Assembly: GCF_001400735.1 (NCBI RefSeq)
Contig: NZ_LJPW01000156.1
Location: forward strand, 104,937 to 168,936
Origin: Pseudomonas caricapapayae
Lineage (GTDB): Bacteria; Pseudomonadota; Gammaproteobacteria; Pseudomonadales; Pseudomonadaceae
Length of the DNA: 64,000 bases
Direction: 5' to 3'
Shown: one piece after another, positions 16,379 to 26,027 of the stretch
Layout of the letters: each line of letters starts with the position of its first letter
Position numbering within the stretch: the stretch's first letter is position 1
Translations under genes and position numbers: made by a program
The notes under the pieces: generated by a model
What the model was told of the DNA's origin: nothing
Seen by the model: the letters and a program-made list of their open reading frames with translations, nothing else
Databases searched by the model: none

Positions 16379-18840
16379 GCAGGGCGCATTGCTGGATATT
16401 CTCGACGGCAAGCAAAACGTCCGACTCGATAACACGCCCGTCAAGTGCAGCCTACTGTGCCTGGGGGATGTCGAACTTGTCGGCCTTCTGGTTATCGGCA
16501 AGGACCGGGACAGCGCAACTCAAGCCGAAAAGATTGTCGTCTATATTCCGGATGATCCCGTTGCGCCGCTGAAGGAATACGACTCGGTCGAGGTCTTTAT
16601 CAACGCGCTGCGTGATCGGATGTTCACTCAGGGGTATCTGGACTTCTTCACGCGTTTCATCCCGGCGCGCCATCGAAGCGCCTTATTCGAAAGGTTGTCT
16701 GAACGCCTTTACCCGAACTTCAAGAAAGGGGGGATTTTCGAGCGTCAGTGGCTAGAGCGTGAAGCAGACCGAAACGCACGGCTGGACCTCAGGGAGGTCG
16801 CGCTGCAAGGCCCCCTGCTGGACGCTTTGTACGATCGCAAACGTGCAGCCTTGAAGAACGACGCACTGTTTCATGGCGTGCCAACGGCAGCGCAAGATCA
16901 GAAAACCTCCGACGAGCGTCTGCAGTACTTCAAGGACAAAGCCTTCGATGTCTTGAATATCGCAGGCTTCGTCGTTCCGGTATTGGGCGAAGTGATGATG
17001 GGCGTCACGGCCATTCAGTTGGTCCACGAAGTTTATGAGGGCGTGGAAAGCTGGGCCAAAGATGAGAAACAGCAAGCGTTCGCCTACCTGTTCGACGTGG
17101 TGGAGAACATCGCCCTGATGTCGGCGCTTGGTGCGGCGGCGACAGGCGCATCAGGCATCCCTGCGATACAGGTGCCCGAGTTCGTACGCGGCCTCAAACC
17201 CGTGGAATTGCCGAGTGGAACCACTCGTCTGTGGAAGCCTGATCTGGCACCGTTCGCCCATGACATCGTGCTGCCGAAGGGACTGCAGCCCGACGCCACA
17301 GGCCTGTACACATGGCAGAACAAGCAGTGGCTGCCCCTTGAAGGGCGAACCTATTCGGTCAGGCCCGGCTCAACCGGCGAAGGTTATCGGATCGAACACC
17401 CTACTCGTCCGGAAAGCTATCAGCCCGCCTTGCGCCACAACGGAGCGGGAGCATGGCTGCATGAGGCCGAGCAGCCGCTGGAGATGGAAGGGCTGAGACT
17501 GTTTCGACGGCTGGGGTACTCCAGTGAAACGTTTTCCGACAAAGCAGCCAGCCGTATCGTGAAAGTCAGCAATACGTCTGAATCCGTGATGCGCGAGGCG
17601 CTGGCCGATCAGCATCGTCCACCGGCATTGCTTGAGGACACGGCGCGCAGGTTCAGGCTGGATCAGGAAATCGAGCGGTTCATCGAGCAGATGGAGGCCA
17701 ACGAAGTAAACGCAGCGGCCTCTCTTCAACTTGAATTGCTGAGCCAGGACCCAGGCTGGCCGAACACTCATACACTGGTGCTGGTGGATGCCGAGGGCAG
17801 TGCGCTGCAGACATTCGCTTCGACACGTCAGCCGGTCGCAGGCGCTACCCGTAATATCGAAGTTCGTGCCGACCAGCCAGATGCCCTGCGCCAGGTGCTG
17901 GAAAAGCTAAGCAACAACGAAATCCGGACCCTGCTCAACGAAGAGTTCGGCGCGGGGCAGCTCGGTCTATCACCGCGACTGATCAGGCTGCGGGCGCAAT
18001 TGGTGGCGCGGGCCCGAGCGACCCGAGCCAGGCTGTTCGAGTCACTTTACCGTGCCTTGAAGGTCACCGAAGCAGACGGTGCGCACACCATCCTGCAGGT
18101 GTTTCCCGGACTGCCGCCTTTGGTTGCTCAGGAACTGGCCAGTCATGCATCGCCGGCAGAACGGGTCCAGCTCATGACGGCACGCCGTGTACCGTTACTC
18201 ATGGCCGAAGAGGCCAGCGCCTATTTACAGCAGGTAAGACTCGCGCGGGCCTATGAGGGACTTTATCTGGCCTCGGTATCCAGCGCCGATACCGATTGCC
18301 TCGTGTTGCACAGCCTTGAAGCTCTGCCGCAATGGCCTTCACAGGTCAGGCTGGAGGTCCATGATCGATATTTCGGTGGTCGGTTGATCGACAGCATCGG
18401 CCCCAAGGAGGCGACTGTCCGCAAAGTGCTGATCAAAGACGGCAATCGGTACGAGACACGAGACGCTGACGACCAGCACCAGCATGGGCTGGACGATTTG
18501 TATTCGTCCGTGCTGCATGCCCTGCCCGATGCGGAACGTAACCAACTGGGCTTTGCCCACACCAGCCAGGGCCCCGCGCTGGCAACGCTGATCCAGGAGA
18601 AACCCCTGCTCCGCCAAAACCTTGCGCCATTGCTCAAGATGCAGGCAATCAAGCCAGGCTCGAGATCGCCCATGCGTCTGGCCGACGGTCGACTTGGCTA
18701 TCCTTTGAGCGGTCGCGGCAGAACCGACTGGCACATGACCGACGAAAGCCTGCTGGACAAGATCCGCATGCTTGAGCTGGAGGACGCATTCCCCGAAGAC
18801 ATCCTCAGTCGACTGCGCCACGTCGGCTGGGACAACAGGG

Positions 18841-20600
18841 CCATCGACGAGCGGCTCAACGCTCTGCTGGGCGAGCAAATGGTACTGCGGGCAAGTCTTG
18901 ACGCCTGGGCCTATGAAGTCGTGGCCATGCCCGCCATGAGCCAGGCTCACATAGACAGTCGCACGCGCATCAACGAGGCTATCTGGAGCCACTGGCGCCT
19001 CTCCAATCTTCCCGAGATCGGGCGAACACTCGAACCGCTGCGCCTGCAATCGGTGTCCCTGACCGATTTCCCGCGATACCTGCCGGAGTTTGTGCATGCC
19101 CGTGTTACCGGGCTGTATCTGGAAAATATATCGATCGAACCCAGAACAAGACCTGGCGCAGGGGACATCACGCCTGCGGGCATGAACCTGCCCCGTCAGT
19201 TGACCAACAGCTTCGAGCTTGGCAGATTCTTGCAACGCTTCCCGCACGCGCGCTCACTGAGCCTGGTCAGCGAAGCGGGGGCCGTGACGGATCCCGAGAC
19301 CTCAATCTTTCTCAACCTGCCCCAGCAGGTGTCCAGTGTGCTGCCTCAACTCACCGAGCTGTCGCTGATCAATCAGGGAATTTTTCTCGATCAGGCGCAG
19401 ATGGATCACCTTCGCGCGATGCCTGAGCTGAGGAGGTTGAACCTGAGCGGCAATCGGCTGGTCAGCGTACTGCCCATGGATCTGGGCTGGCTGCATCTCG
19501 ATCGACTGATACTGGAGCGAGTCGGTATGCATCGCTGGCCGTCATGGCTGACGGACATGATCCCGAATAATATTCGTGAGCTGTCGGTGGCCCACAACAA
19601 CCTGACCGAACTGCCGAGCTGGATCCTCGACAACCCGCCGAGCCCCGAGCATCAGACCCTGATCGACTTGCGTGGCAACAGCCTGTCCCGGCACTCAGCG
19701 ATGCACGCGCGAATCAATGAGGCCGTAGACGGCAGTTCCTTCCGCTTTGTCATGGACACTCCGGCGGCTATGCAGGCGGCTATAGACCTGCAACTGAGCG
19801 AAGGCAGGGAATTATCAGCAGCAGTCGATCATTGGGCGCAGGCTTCAAGCTCCATGGCCATCCCGGATGAACACTCCGTCGAAGCCCGCCGCCGGATCGG
19901 CAGGGCACTGCTCGATCACTGGCGAGCGTTCAGCCTGGGGCAAATCCATCGGCCTTTGCGCCTTGCAGACATTGCACTGAGCGACTTCCCCCGACAGTTG
20001 CCGAGCTTCTTCTATCGCCAGATACGCTATCTGCACCTGAGTAGAATCACCGGCACGGTGTCTGATCTGAACCAGCTGTTGCGCCGCATGACCGATCTGA
20101 ACTCGCTGGAAATGGGTGGACATGTCGCACCGCTGCTGCAACTGCCATCGGCGCTGCTTGAACTTAAATCGCTTCGCTCGTTATCCCTGATCGATCAAGG
20201 GATGCTGATCGACCAACAGCACATCGATTTTTTCAGCCGGATTCCGACGCTCGAGCGGCTGGAACTCGACGGTAACCGTATAGGCACTATCCGAGACCCG
20301 TCCGCCCTCAACAACACTGCGCTCAACTGGCTGTCGCTGAACAACGTCGAGCTGGCCGAATGGCCTGCCTGGGTTGATGGCATGATTCCGGCACATTTGA
20401 GGACGCTGTTGCTGGAAGGCAATCTCATTACCGACCTGCCAGAGAACATCCTCGCCAATCCCCGCAGCGAATTTTCGCACACGGAAATCAGCCTGCTGAA
20501 CAACCCGCTTTCCGAAGAAGCCATGCGTCGAGCGCATTTGTCAGAGCGTTACGGACGCTCGTTCAGCTTCGATATGGACCTGCCGCCCGATCTACGTGCT
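18841..20600 (+). repeat. Tandem protein-level duplication of an LRR module in the NEL gene
   Basis: Module 1 (about 18841-19760) and module 2 (about 19780-20600) align along their length: SLTDFPRYLPEF with ALSDFPRQLPSF; LSLINQGIFLDQAQMDHL with LSLIDQGMLIDQQHIDFF; MPELRRLNLSGNRL with IPTLERLELDGNRI; WPSWLTDMIPNNIRELS with WPAWVDGMIPAHLRTLL; SSFRFVMDTPAAM with RSFSFDMDLPPDL. The DNA has diverged, so the duplication is old. Confidence 0.85.
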
Positions 20601-21556
20601 ATAGGGTGGACCGAGCAACATGACTCGGATTCATCGATGTCAGATTATCTGTCCTCAGAGAGCGGTGAGGCATCGACACCGGAGCCCGCTACCGCCGAAC
20701 CCTGGCTCGATGATAGCAACGCCCTGAGCACAGCGCGGCGCGAGATCTGGGAACAACTGGAAGCCAGCCAGCATACGCGCAATCTTCTGGATCTTGTCGG
20801 ATCGCTGCGCCATAGCGCCGACTACCGCAACTCGGCCAGTCGCCCGGCACTGCAGGAACGCGTCTGGCGTGTACTCGCCACTGTGGGACAGGACCCGCAA
20901 CTGGGGATGACCCTCAACGCTATCGCTGAAGAACCGCTCAGGCTGTTTCGTGATAACAACACCTGCCCGGACGGTATTCTTCTGGAGTTCAACCAGATGG
21001 AGGTACTGGTGTTCATTCGCCAGTCATTGCAGGACGTCGTGCCGGAGCAACGAGGTGCCTTGCTGTACCGGCTGACAACCCGGCTCTATCGGCTTTCCGA
21101 GCTGGATGCTGCCGCTCGCGAACAGACCGGAAGCCGTGATGAAGCCGAAGTCCGTCTGGCCTATCGCACACACTGGGCAAGCGCGCTGGACTTGCCTGTC
21201 CCGCCGGAGGGCATGCTTTACCAGGCCCACGCTGCCATCAGACCGGGCGAGTTCGATGCGGCCCTGCTCCGCGTGCAGACCGGCGAACAAGGCGAGCCAT
21301 TCCTGCGCTTCGCCGAGCAGCAGGATTACTGGATCAACTACCTGCGCGAGAACCATGCAGGACGATTCGACGCACTCGAGCGCCTGTACCGGACTGACCT
21401 GACCCGTCTCACCGACGAGTTCGAGCAACGCAACATCAGCCTCGACAGCGCTGAATACGAAGTGCGCATTAGGGAATTCGAAGCGAGGTTCAAGCAACAG
21501 AAAACTACGTTGATCAGGGAACTGACCAACGCTGAAGGAATGGAAAACCATTGATG

Positions 21557-21595
21557 GAAAAGGTTGCCTGGCCACACACGGTGCGCCAGGCAACC
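21557..21595 (-). terminator. Terminator of the DUF533-like gene
   Basis: An 11-bp perfect stem (GGTTGCCTGGC / GCCAGGCAACC) followed on the minus strand by TTTT. It begins 20 bases past the stop of the DUF533-like gene and two bases past the end of the convergent NEL/LRR gene, so it may slow transcription from both sides. Confidence 0.8.
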
Positions 21596-21614
21596 CGCTG
21601 GCGGGAGTTCCGGC

Positions 21615-22361
21615 CTACTGAGCCTGGCGCACCTGCCCTTCCAGTTCGGTCTTCAGGCCGGGCTCCAGTTTCAACTGGCGCGCCAGCTCATCAAGGTAGG
21701 CGCGTTCCATGAAATGCTCTTCATCCACCAGCATGACACTGGCGATGTACATTTCCGCGGCCATTTCAGGCGTGGTGGCAGCACGGGCCACTTCTGCCGG
21801 ATCCAGCGGCTTGTTCAACTCGGCCTGAAGCCATTGCTGAAGTGCCTGATCGTTGTTCAGCTTGCTGAATTCGCCCTCGATCAGTTCACGCTCACGCTCA
21901 TCCACATGACCATCGGCTTTTGCTGCGGCAACCAGTGCACGCAGGATTGCCTGGCTATGCTGCTCGGCCTCGGCCTCCGGAAGCCGGTCGATGGTCTGCG
22001 GTTCGCGCTGACCGGTGAGCCCCTGACTGGCCTGCCAGTTGTTATAAGCCTTGTAGGCCAGTACGCCCAATGCCGCCAGGCCTCCGTAGGTCAGCACCTT
22101 GCCGCCCATACCGCGAGAGCGTTTGCCCCGCAGGAGACTCATGGCACCTGCGGCCAGTGCGCCACCACCGGCACCGGACAACAGACCGCCCAGCCCGCTC
22201 TGAGAACCGCCCTGGCCTTTTCCACCACCGAGCAGACTGCCCAGACCGTTGATCAATGAATCGCTGCCCGACGATGGCTTGCCGGATTTGCCATTAGTCT
22301 TGTCCTGCAACATGCTTTGTCCGGACTTGAGCAACTGATCGAGTAAACCACGCGTATTCAC
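21615..22361 (-). CDS. DUF533/YebE-like tellurite-resistance-type (TerB-fold) membrane protein
   Basis: This 248-residue protein resembles the YebE/DUF533 inner-membrane family. The N-terminal third is a Gly/Ser/Lys-rich segment (SLLGGGKGQGG, GLGGLLSGAGGG), then a hydrophobic helix (KVLTYGGLAALGVLAYKAYN, about residues 100-120), then a helical TerB-like domain (ILRALVAAAKADGHVDERER, about residues 152-171) with acidic residues that could bind metal. I start it at the GTG at 22361, six bases after a perfect AGGAGG; the frame is open further but has no better start. Function is unknown; TerB-like domains are linked to envelope and metal stress. Confidence 0.8.
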   Translation of the reverse strand: MNTRGLLDQLLKSGQSMLQDKTNGKSGKPSSGSDSLINGLGSLLGGGKGQGGSQSGLGGLLSGAGGGALAAGAMSLLRGKRSRGMGGKVLTYGGLAALGVLAYKAYNNWQASQGLTGQREPQTIDRLPEAEAEQHSQAILRALVAAAKADGHVDERERELIEGEFSKLNNDQALQQWLQAELNKPLDPAEVARAATTPEMAAEMYIASVMLVDEEHFMERAYLDELARQLKLEPGLKTELEGQVRQAQ

Positions 22362-22634
22362 AGGAAGCCTCCTACAAGGTTTGTCAGATGAGTCATTGAC
22401 CAACAAGTTGACAGGAAGTCACTGGCTTCTAACTGCCGGTGTGCTTCCGGATGTTACGAGTATCGCCAGGCCCCGTTCGTCAAACTGCACTGCCTGACGC
22501 CGAAATGCGTGCAACCGATATCGGGATTCAAGGGTCATAATGTGCCATCCGGGCGTAAAAGCGGGTATACAGCTCCCTTGCCTGAGTTGCTCGACACACT
22601 AAGCACATTCATATGAACACTGCTGCCCCCCTCC
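22362..22634. promoter_or_regulatory. Divergent promoter region, DUF533-like gene / hybrid kinase gene
   Basis: This 273-base gap separates two divergent genes and must carry both promoters. Apart from the AGGAGG ribosome binding site of the minus-strand gene (about 22368-22373) I see no palindrome or recognisable operator. Confidence 0.3.
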
Positions 22635-24749
22635 ATGCAGATTGTCAGGAGCTTGCCTGAAGTGATATCGCCCACTGGTTTCCCGACAGCTAACGGCAAG
22701 GCTGCCGGGATTATCCGATCAAAGGACTGGAGCCAGACCTCTCTCGGGCCTATCGAGTACTGGCCGGTATCGCTGAAAAACACCCTTAATCTGATCCTGA
22801 ACTCGCCAGAGTCCATGTACCTGCTCTGGGGGCCGGAGTTGGTGTTTTTCCATAACGACGCTTACACCCCCATCCTCGGCCCGCGCAACGATAACGCGAT
22901 AGGTGCGCTTATCCCGGACCTGTGGGCCGATGTCTGGGATCAGGTCGCGCCACTGGTCATTGACGCATACGCGGGCAAGCCCTGCCATTACAAGGACATG
23001 CCGCTGAGCATGGCCCGCTTCGGTGAGATCGAACAGACATGGTGGTCGTTTTCCTTCTCGCCGGTGATCGACGAGCACGGCATGATCGTCGGCATGTTTT
23101 GCATCACCAACGAAACCACCGCGCATGTGCTCAATCAGCAAGCCTTGCAGGACAGCGAACGCAAACGCCTGAAGCTGATCGACGACCTGGTCAATCAGGA
23201 ACGGCTACAGACTGCCAGGCTGGCACAACGGACTCTCGAGCTGGATACGTTTTGGGAGATTTCCCCGGACCCGCTGGCGATACTCGATTTCAACGGTATC
23301 TTCCTGCGGGTGAATCCGGCCTGGACGGTGCTTCTGGGCCATACGGAACAAGAGCTGCTGGGCAGTTCGATCATGACCCTGCTGCACCCCGATGATGTCC
23401 GTAATACCGAGGATGCCCTGAAACATACCATCAGCCATGTTCTACCGTTGTTTGAAAATCGTTATCAGCATGTCGACGGGACCTATCACTGGTTTGGCTG
23501 GACTGCTGCGCCGGGCAATGGAATCATTTTCGCGCTGGGCAAGCACCTGACCCACGAGAAGAAACGCATCGAAGCATTGCGTGCTGCCGAAGAAGCGCTG
23601 ATCCAATCCCAGAAAATGGAAGCCGTCGGGCAATTGACCGGCGGTCTGGCACATGACTTCAACAATCTGCTGATGGGTGTGACCGGCAATATGGAGCTGC
23701 TCCTGTCGAGGATCCGACAGGAACGCTTCTCAGAGCTGGATCGCTATATCAATGCTGCACTGGAAGGCTCGAGACGCGCCGCCTCCCTGACGCATCGGCT
23801 GCTGGCATTCTCGCGTCGCCAGACCCTGGCCCCCAAGGCCACGGATATCGACCTTCTGGTCACGGGCATGGACGAGCTCATCCGGCGTACCGTGGGTCCC
23901 GCTATCGATATGCAGGTCGTTGCGTCGCGCGGCCTGTGGTCGACTCTGGTCGATCCGCACCAGTTGGAAAACTCGCTGCTCAATTTGTGTATCAACGCCA
24001 AGGACGCCATGCCCGACGGCGGACAACTGCTGATCCAGACCGGCAACCGCCATCTGAATGCAGCCACAGCGACAGAGTATCAACTGCCCCCAGGGCGTTA
24101 TGTAGAGTTATCCGTCAGCGACACAGGCACTGGCATGGACAAGGACGTCATGGCTCGGGCCTTCGATCCGTTCTTCACCACCAAACCGTTAGGCATGGGC
24201 ACCGGCCTGGGGTTGTCGATGATCTACGGTTTTGCACGGCAGTCGGGCGGCGGCGTTCATATCACTTCAAATGTTGGCGAGGGTTCCAACGTCTGCATTC
24301 TGCTGCCGATGCATGAAGGTGAAGCTGAAACAGTGGCACTCGAAGACAGCCCTCTACAGGTGCCCACGCCAAGCGCTGGCGATGAAACCATCCTGGTTGT
24401 CGACGACGAGCCTGCTGTACGCGTGCTGATTGCCGAGCTGCTTGAAGACCTGGGTTATGTCGTTTTGCAGGCCGAGCGAGGTGCCGATGCGCTGACCATT
24501 CTGCAGTCCAAGGCGGCCATCGACCTGTTGATAACCGACGTTGGCCTGCCGGGCGGCATGAACGGTCGCCAGGTTGCCGACGCGGCCAGAGAGGTCCGTC
24601 CCGACCTGAAAATACTGTTCGTGACCGGTTACGCTGAAAACGCAGCGCTGGCCCATGACACACTCGAACCAGGCATGCACGTGCTGCCCAAGCCTTTTGC
24701 CATTGCCGAACTAATCGGACGCGTCACCGAGTTGTTGGAGGGGGAATAA
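22635..24749 (+). CDS. Hybrid PAS-sensor histidine kinase with receiver domain
   Basis: The 704-residue product is a soluble hybrid sensor kinase. It has two PAS-type sensor regions (about residues 10-165 and 205-315), a coiled linker, the kinase H-box with His340 (LTGGLAHDFNNLLMGVTGN), the HATPase N- and G-boxes (SLLNLCINAKDAM; SDTGTGMDKD; GTGLGLSMIYGFARQSGGG) and a C-terminal receiver with Asp635 (LLITDVGLPGG). No transmembrane segment is evident, so the signal should be cytoplasmic. No heme or bilin attachment residue can be assigned. The ATG at 22635 has no good ribosome binding site; the in-frame GTG at 22662, ten bases after AGGAG, is a reasonable alternative. No partner response regulator gene is adjacent, so it is an orphan. 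Confidence 0.9.
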   Translation: MQIVRSLPEVISPTGFPTANGKAAGIIRSKDWSQTSLGPIEYWPVSLKNTLNLILNSPESMYLLWGPELVFFHNDAYTPILGPRNDNAIGALIPDLWADVWDQVAPLVIDAYAGKPCHYKDMPLSMARFGEIEQTWWSFSFSPVIDEHGMIVGMFCITNETTAHVLNQQALQDSERKRLKLIDDLVNQERLQTARLAQRTLELDTFWEISPDPLAILDFNGIFLRVNPAWTVLLGHTEQELLGSSIMTLLHPDDVRNTEDALKHTISHVLPLFENRYQHVDGTYHWFGWTAAPGNGIIFALGKHLTHEKKRIEALRAAEEALIQSQKMEAVGQLTGGLAHDFNNLLMGVTGNMELLLSRIRQERFSELDRYINAALEGSRRAASLTHRLLAFSRRQTLAPKATDIDLLVTGMDELIRRTVGPAIDMQVVASRGLWSTLVDPHQLENSLLNLCINAKDAMPDGGQLLIQTGNRHLNAATATEYQLPPGRYVELSVSDTGTGMDKDVMARAFDPFFTTKPLGMGTGLGLSMIYGFARQSGGGVHITSNVGEGSNVCILLPMHEGEAETVALEDSPLQVPTPSAGDETILVVDDEPAVRVLIAELLEDLGYVVLQAERGADALTILQSKAAIDLLITDVGLPGGMNGRQVADAAREVRPDLKILFVTGYAENAALAHDTLEPGMHVLPKPFAIAELIGRVTELLEGE

Positions 24750-24780
24750 AAAAATGAGCGCCTTGCGGCGCTCATTTTTT
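24748..24780. terminator. Bidirectional terminator
   Basis: AAAAAATGAGCGCC and GGCGCTCATTTTTT form a perfect 14-bp inverted repeat around a TTGC loop, so a T run follows the stem on both strands. It serves the hybrid kinase gene and the convergent Old Yellow Enzyme gene. Confidence 0.95.
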
Positions 24781-24808
24781 GATACGTCATCCGTGAACCA
24801 GGTGATGA

Positions 24809-25915
24809 TCAGTCGCGCAGGTCAGACTCATGAATCGGCTGATCCCGGTGTGTGGCCCGTTGATACTGCGCAGGCCAGGTCGCCAGCCGTCCACCCAGAT
24901 CTTCGTCGGCACGCAATGGCCAGTACGGATCACGCAGCAGCTCACGAGCCAGCAGGATGATATCGGCCTGCCCGGTGCGCAGAATATGTTCTGCCTGAGC
25001 CGGATCGGTAATCATGCCCACCGTGCCCGTGGCGATATCGGACTCTTTGCGAACCCGTTCGGCAAATCGCGTCTGATAGCCAGGGCCAACCGGAATTTCC
25101 GCATTGGCAGACGTACCGCCTGACGATACGTCGATCAGGTCCGTGCCCAGTGCTTTCAGGCGACGCGCCAGTTCTACCGTTTCATCGGCGTTCCAGCCGT
25201 CTTCCACCCAGTCGGTAGCGGACACGCGAACGAATAATGGCAGTTCTTCAGGCCACACCGCACGCACCGCTTCGGTGACTTGCAGCGTCAGGCGAATGCG
25301 GTTTTCGAACGAACCCCCATACTGATCAGTGCGCTGATTGCTCAATGGCGACAGGAACTGGTGCAGCAGATAACCATGCGCGGCATGAATTTCCACGACC
25401 TTGAAGCCCGCGGTCAGCGCGCGTCGTGCGGAATCGACGAACGCTTTGATCAGCTCCTGAATCTGCGTTTCGTTCAGCTGTACCGGTGCTGTATGTTGCG
25501 GATCAAACGCAATCGCCGACGGCCCGACCGGTGTCCAGCCGCCCTCATTGAGTGAGATGCTGCCATGTTTGCCAAGCCAAGGGCGCCAGGTGCTGGCCTT
25601 GCGGCCGGCATGCGCCAGCTGGATGCCTGCGACGGCACCCTGAGCATTGATAAAGCGGGTGATGCGTTGCAGTGGCTCGATCTGTTCATCGTTCCACAGC
25701 CCAAGGTCTTCGGGCGTGATGCGGCCGTCCGGCGTCACCGCCATCGCTTCGCTCATGACCAGGCCTGCACCGCCAACGGCACGACTTCCCAGATGAACCA
25801 GGTGCCAGTCGTTGGCCAGGCCGTCGACACTGGAGTACTGACACATCGGCGACACCGCGATGCGATTGCGAAGGGTCAATTGGCGCAGGGTGTAGGGTTC
25901 AAGCAGCAGACTCAT
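24809..25915 (-). CDS. NADH:flavin oxidoreductase / Old Yellow Enzyme, YqjM type
   Basis: An FMN-dependent ene-reductase of 368 residues. The fold begins LLLEPYTLRQLTLRNRIAVS and has the thermophilic-like (YqjM-class) cysteine in VSPMCQYSS that tunes the flavin. The substrate-binding His pair lies in EIHAAHGYLLHQFLSPLSNQ, followed by the family signature RTDQYGGSFENRIRL. The ATG at 25915 has GAGAGG five bases upstream; a longer open frame to 25960 has no ribosome binding site. Substrates are probably alpha,beta-unsaturated carbonyl compounds and oxidative or xenobiotic by-products. It lies upstream of no operon partner; recJ is 112 bases away on the same strand. Confidence 0.93.
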   Translation of the reverse strand: MSLLLEPYTLRQLTLRNRIAVSPMCQYSSVDGLANDWHLVHLGSRAVGGAGLVMSEAMAVTPDGRITPEDLGLWNDEQIEPLQRITRFINAQGAVAGIQLAHAGRKASTWRPWLGKHGSISLNEGGWTPVGPSAIAFDPQHTAPVQLNETQIQELIKAFVDSARRALTAGFKVVEIHAAHGYLLHQFLSPLSNQRTDQYGGSFENRIRLTLQVTEAVRAVWPEELPLFVRVSATDWVEDGWNADETVELARRLKALGTDLIDVSSGGTSANAEIPVGPGYQTRFAERVRKESDIATGTVGMITDPAQAEHILRTGQADIILLARELLRDPYWPLRADEDLGGRLATWPAQYQRATHRDQPIHESDLRD

Positions 25916-26027
25916 GGCAACCTCTCGTAGTGAAAATTCAGGTGTCCAGGCCTCGTTCATTCATTGAACGATCCGGCAGACAGTCTGTTGTCGACAACCC
26001 GGTAGCGAGAGGGGTTCCTGCTGATTG

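Larger units (their letters stand above)
15581..21554 (+). pseudogene. Giant DUF6543-LRR-NEL E3 ubiquitin ligase-like toxin, frameshifted
   Basis: Read as one gene this encodes about 1990 residues, but it is split: the first frame runs from the ATG at 15581 to a stop at 16432, the second is open from before 16300 to 21554. Skipping one base in the TTTT run at 16375-16378 joins them as ...HVSPPLQGALLDILDG, with no loss. The N-terminal half resembles the dermonecrotic-toxin-like DUF6543 region, including a hydrophobic stretch at about residues 463-490. Two tandem ~300-residue modules with leucine-rich repeats follow (about residues 1087-1393 and 1400-1675). The C-terminus (about 1707-1990) resembles the NEL E3 ligase domain of IpaH/SspH effectors, with a CxD motif, CPD, at about Cys1795. 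If the shift is real the product is truncated after about 283 residues. Family assignment is from motifs; the role as a eukaryote-directed effector or toxin is inference. Confidence 0.75.

Noticed and set aside
16132..21593. Minus-strand open frames inside the NEL/LRR gene, such as 18339-19247
   Set aside because: They are antisense shadows; the plus-strand frame has clear LRR and NEL motifs.
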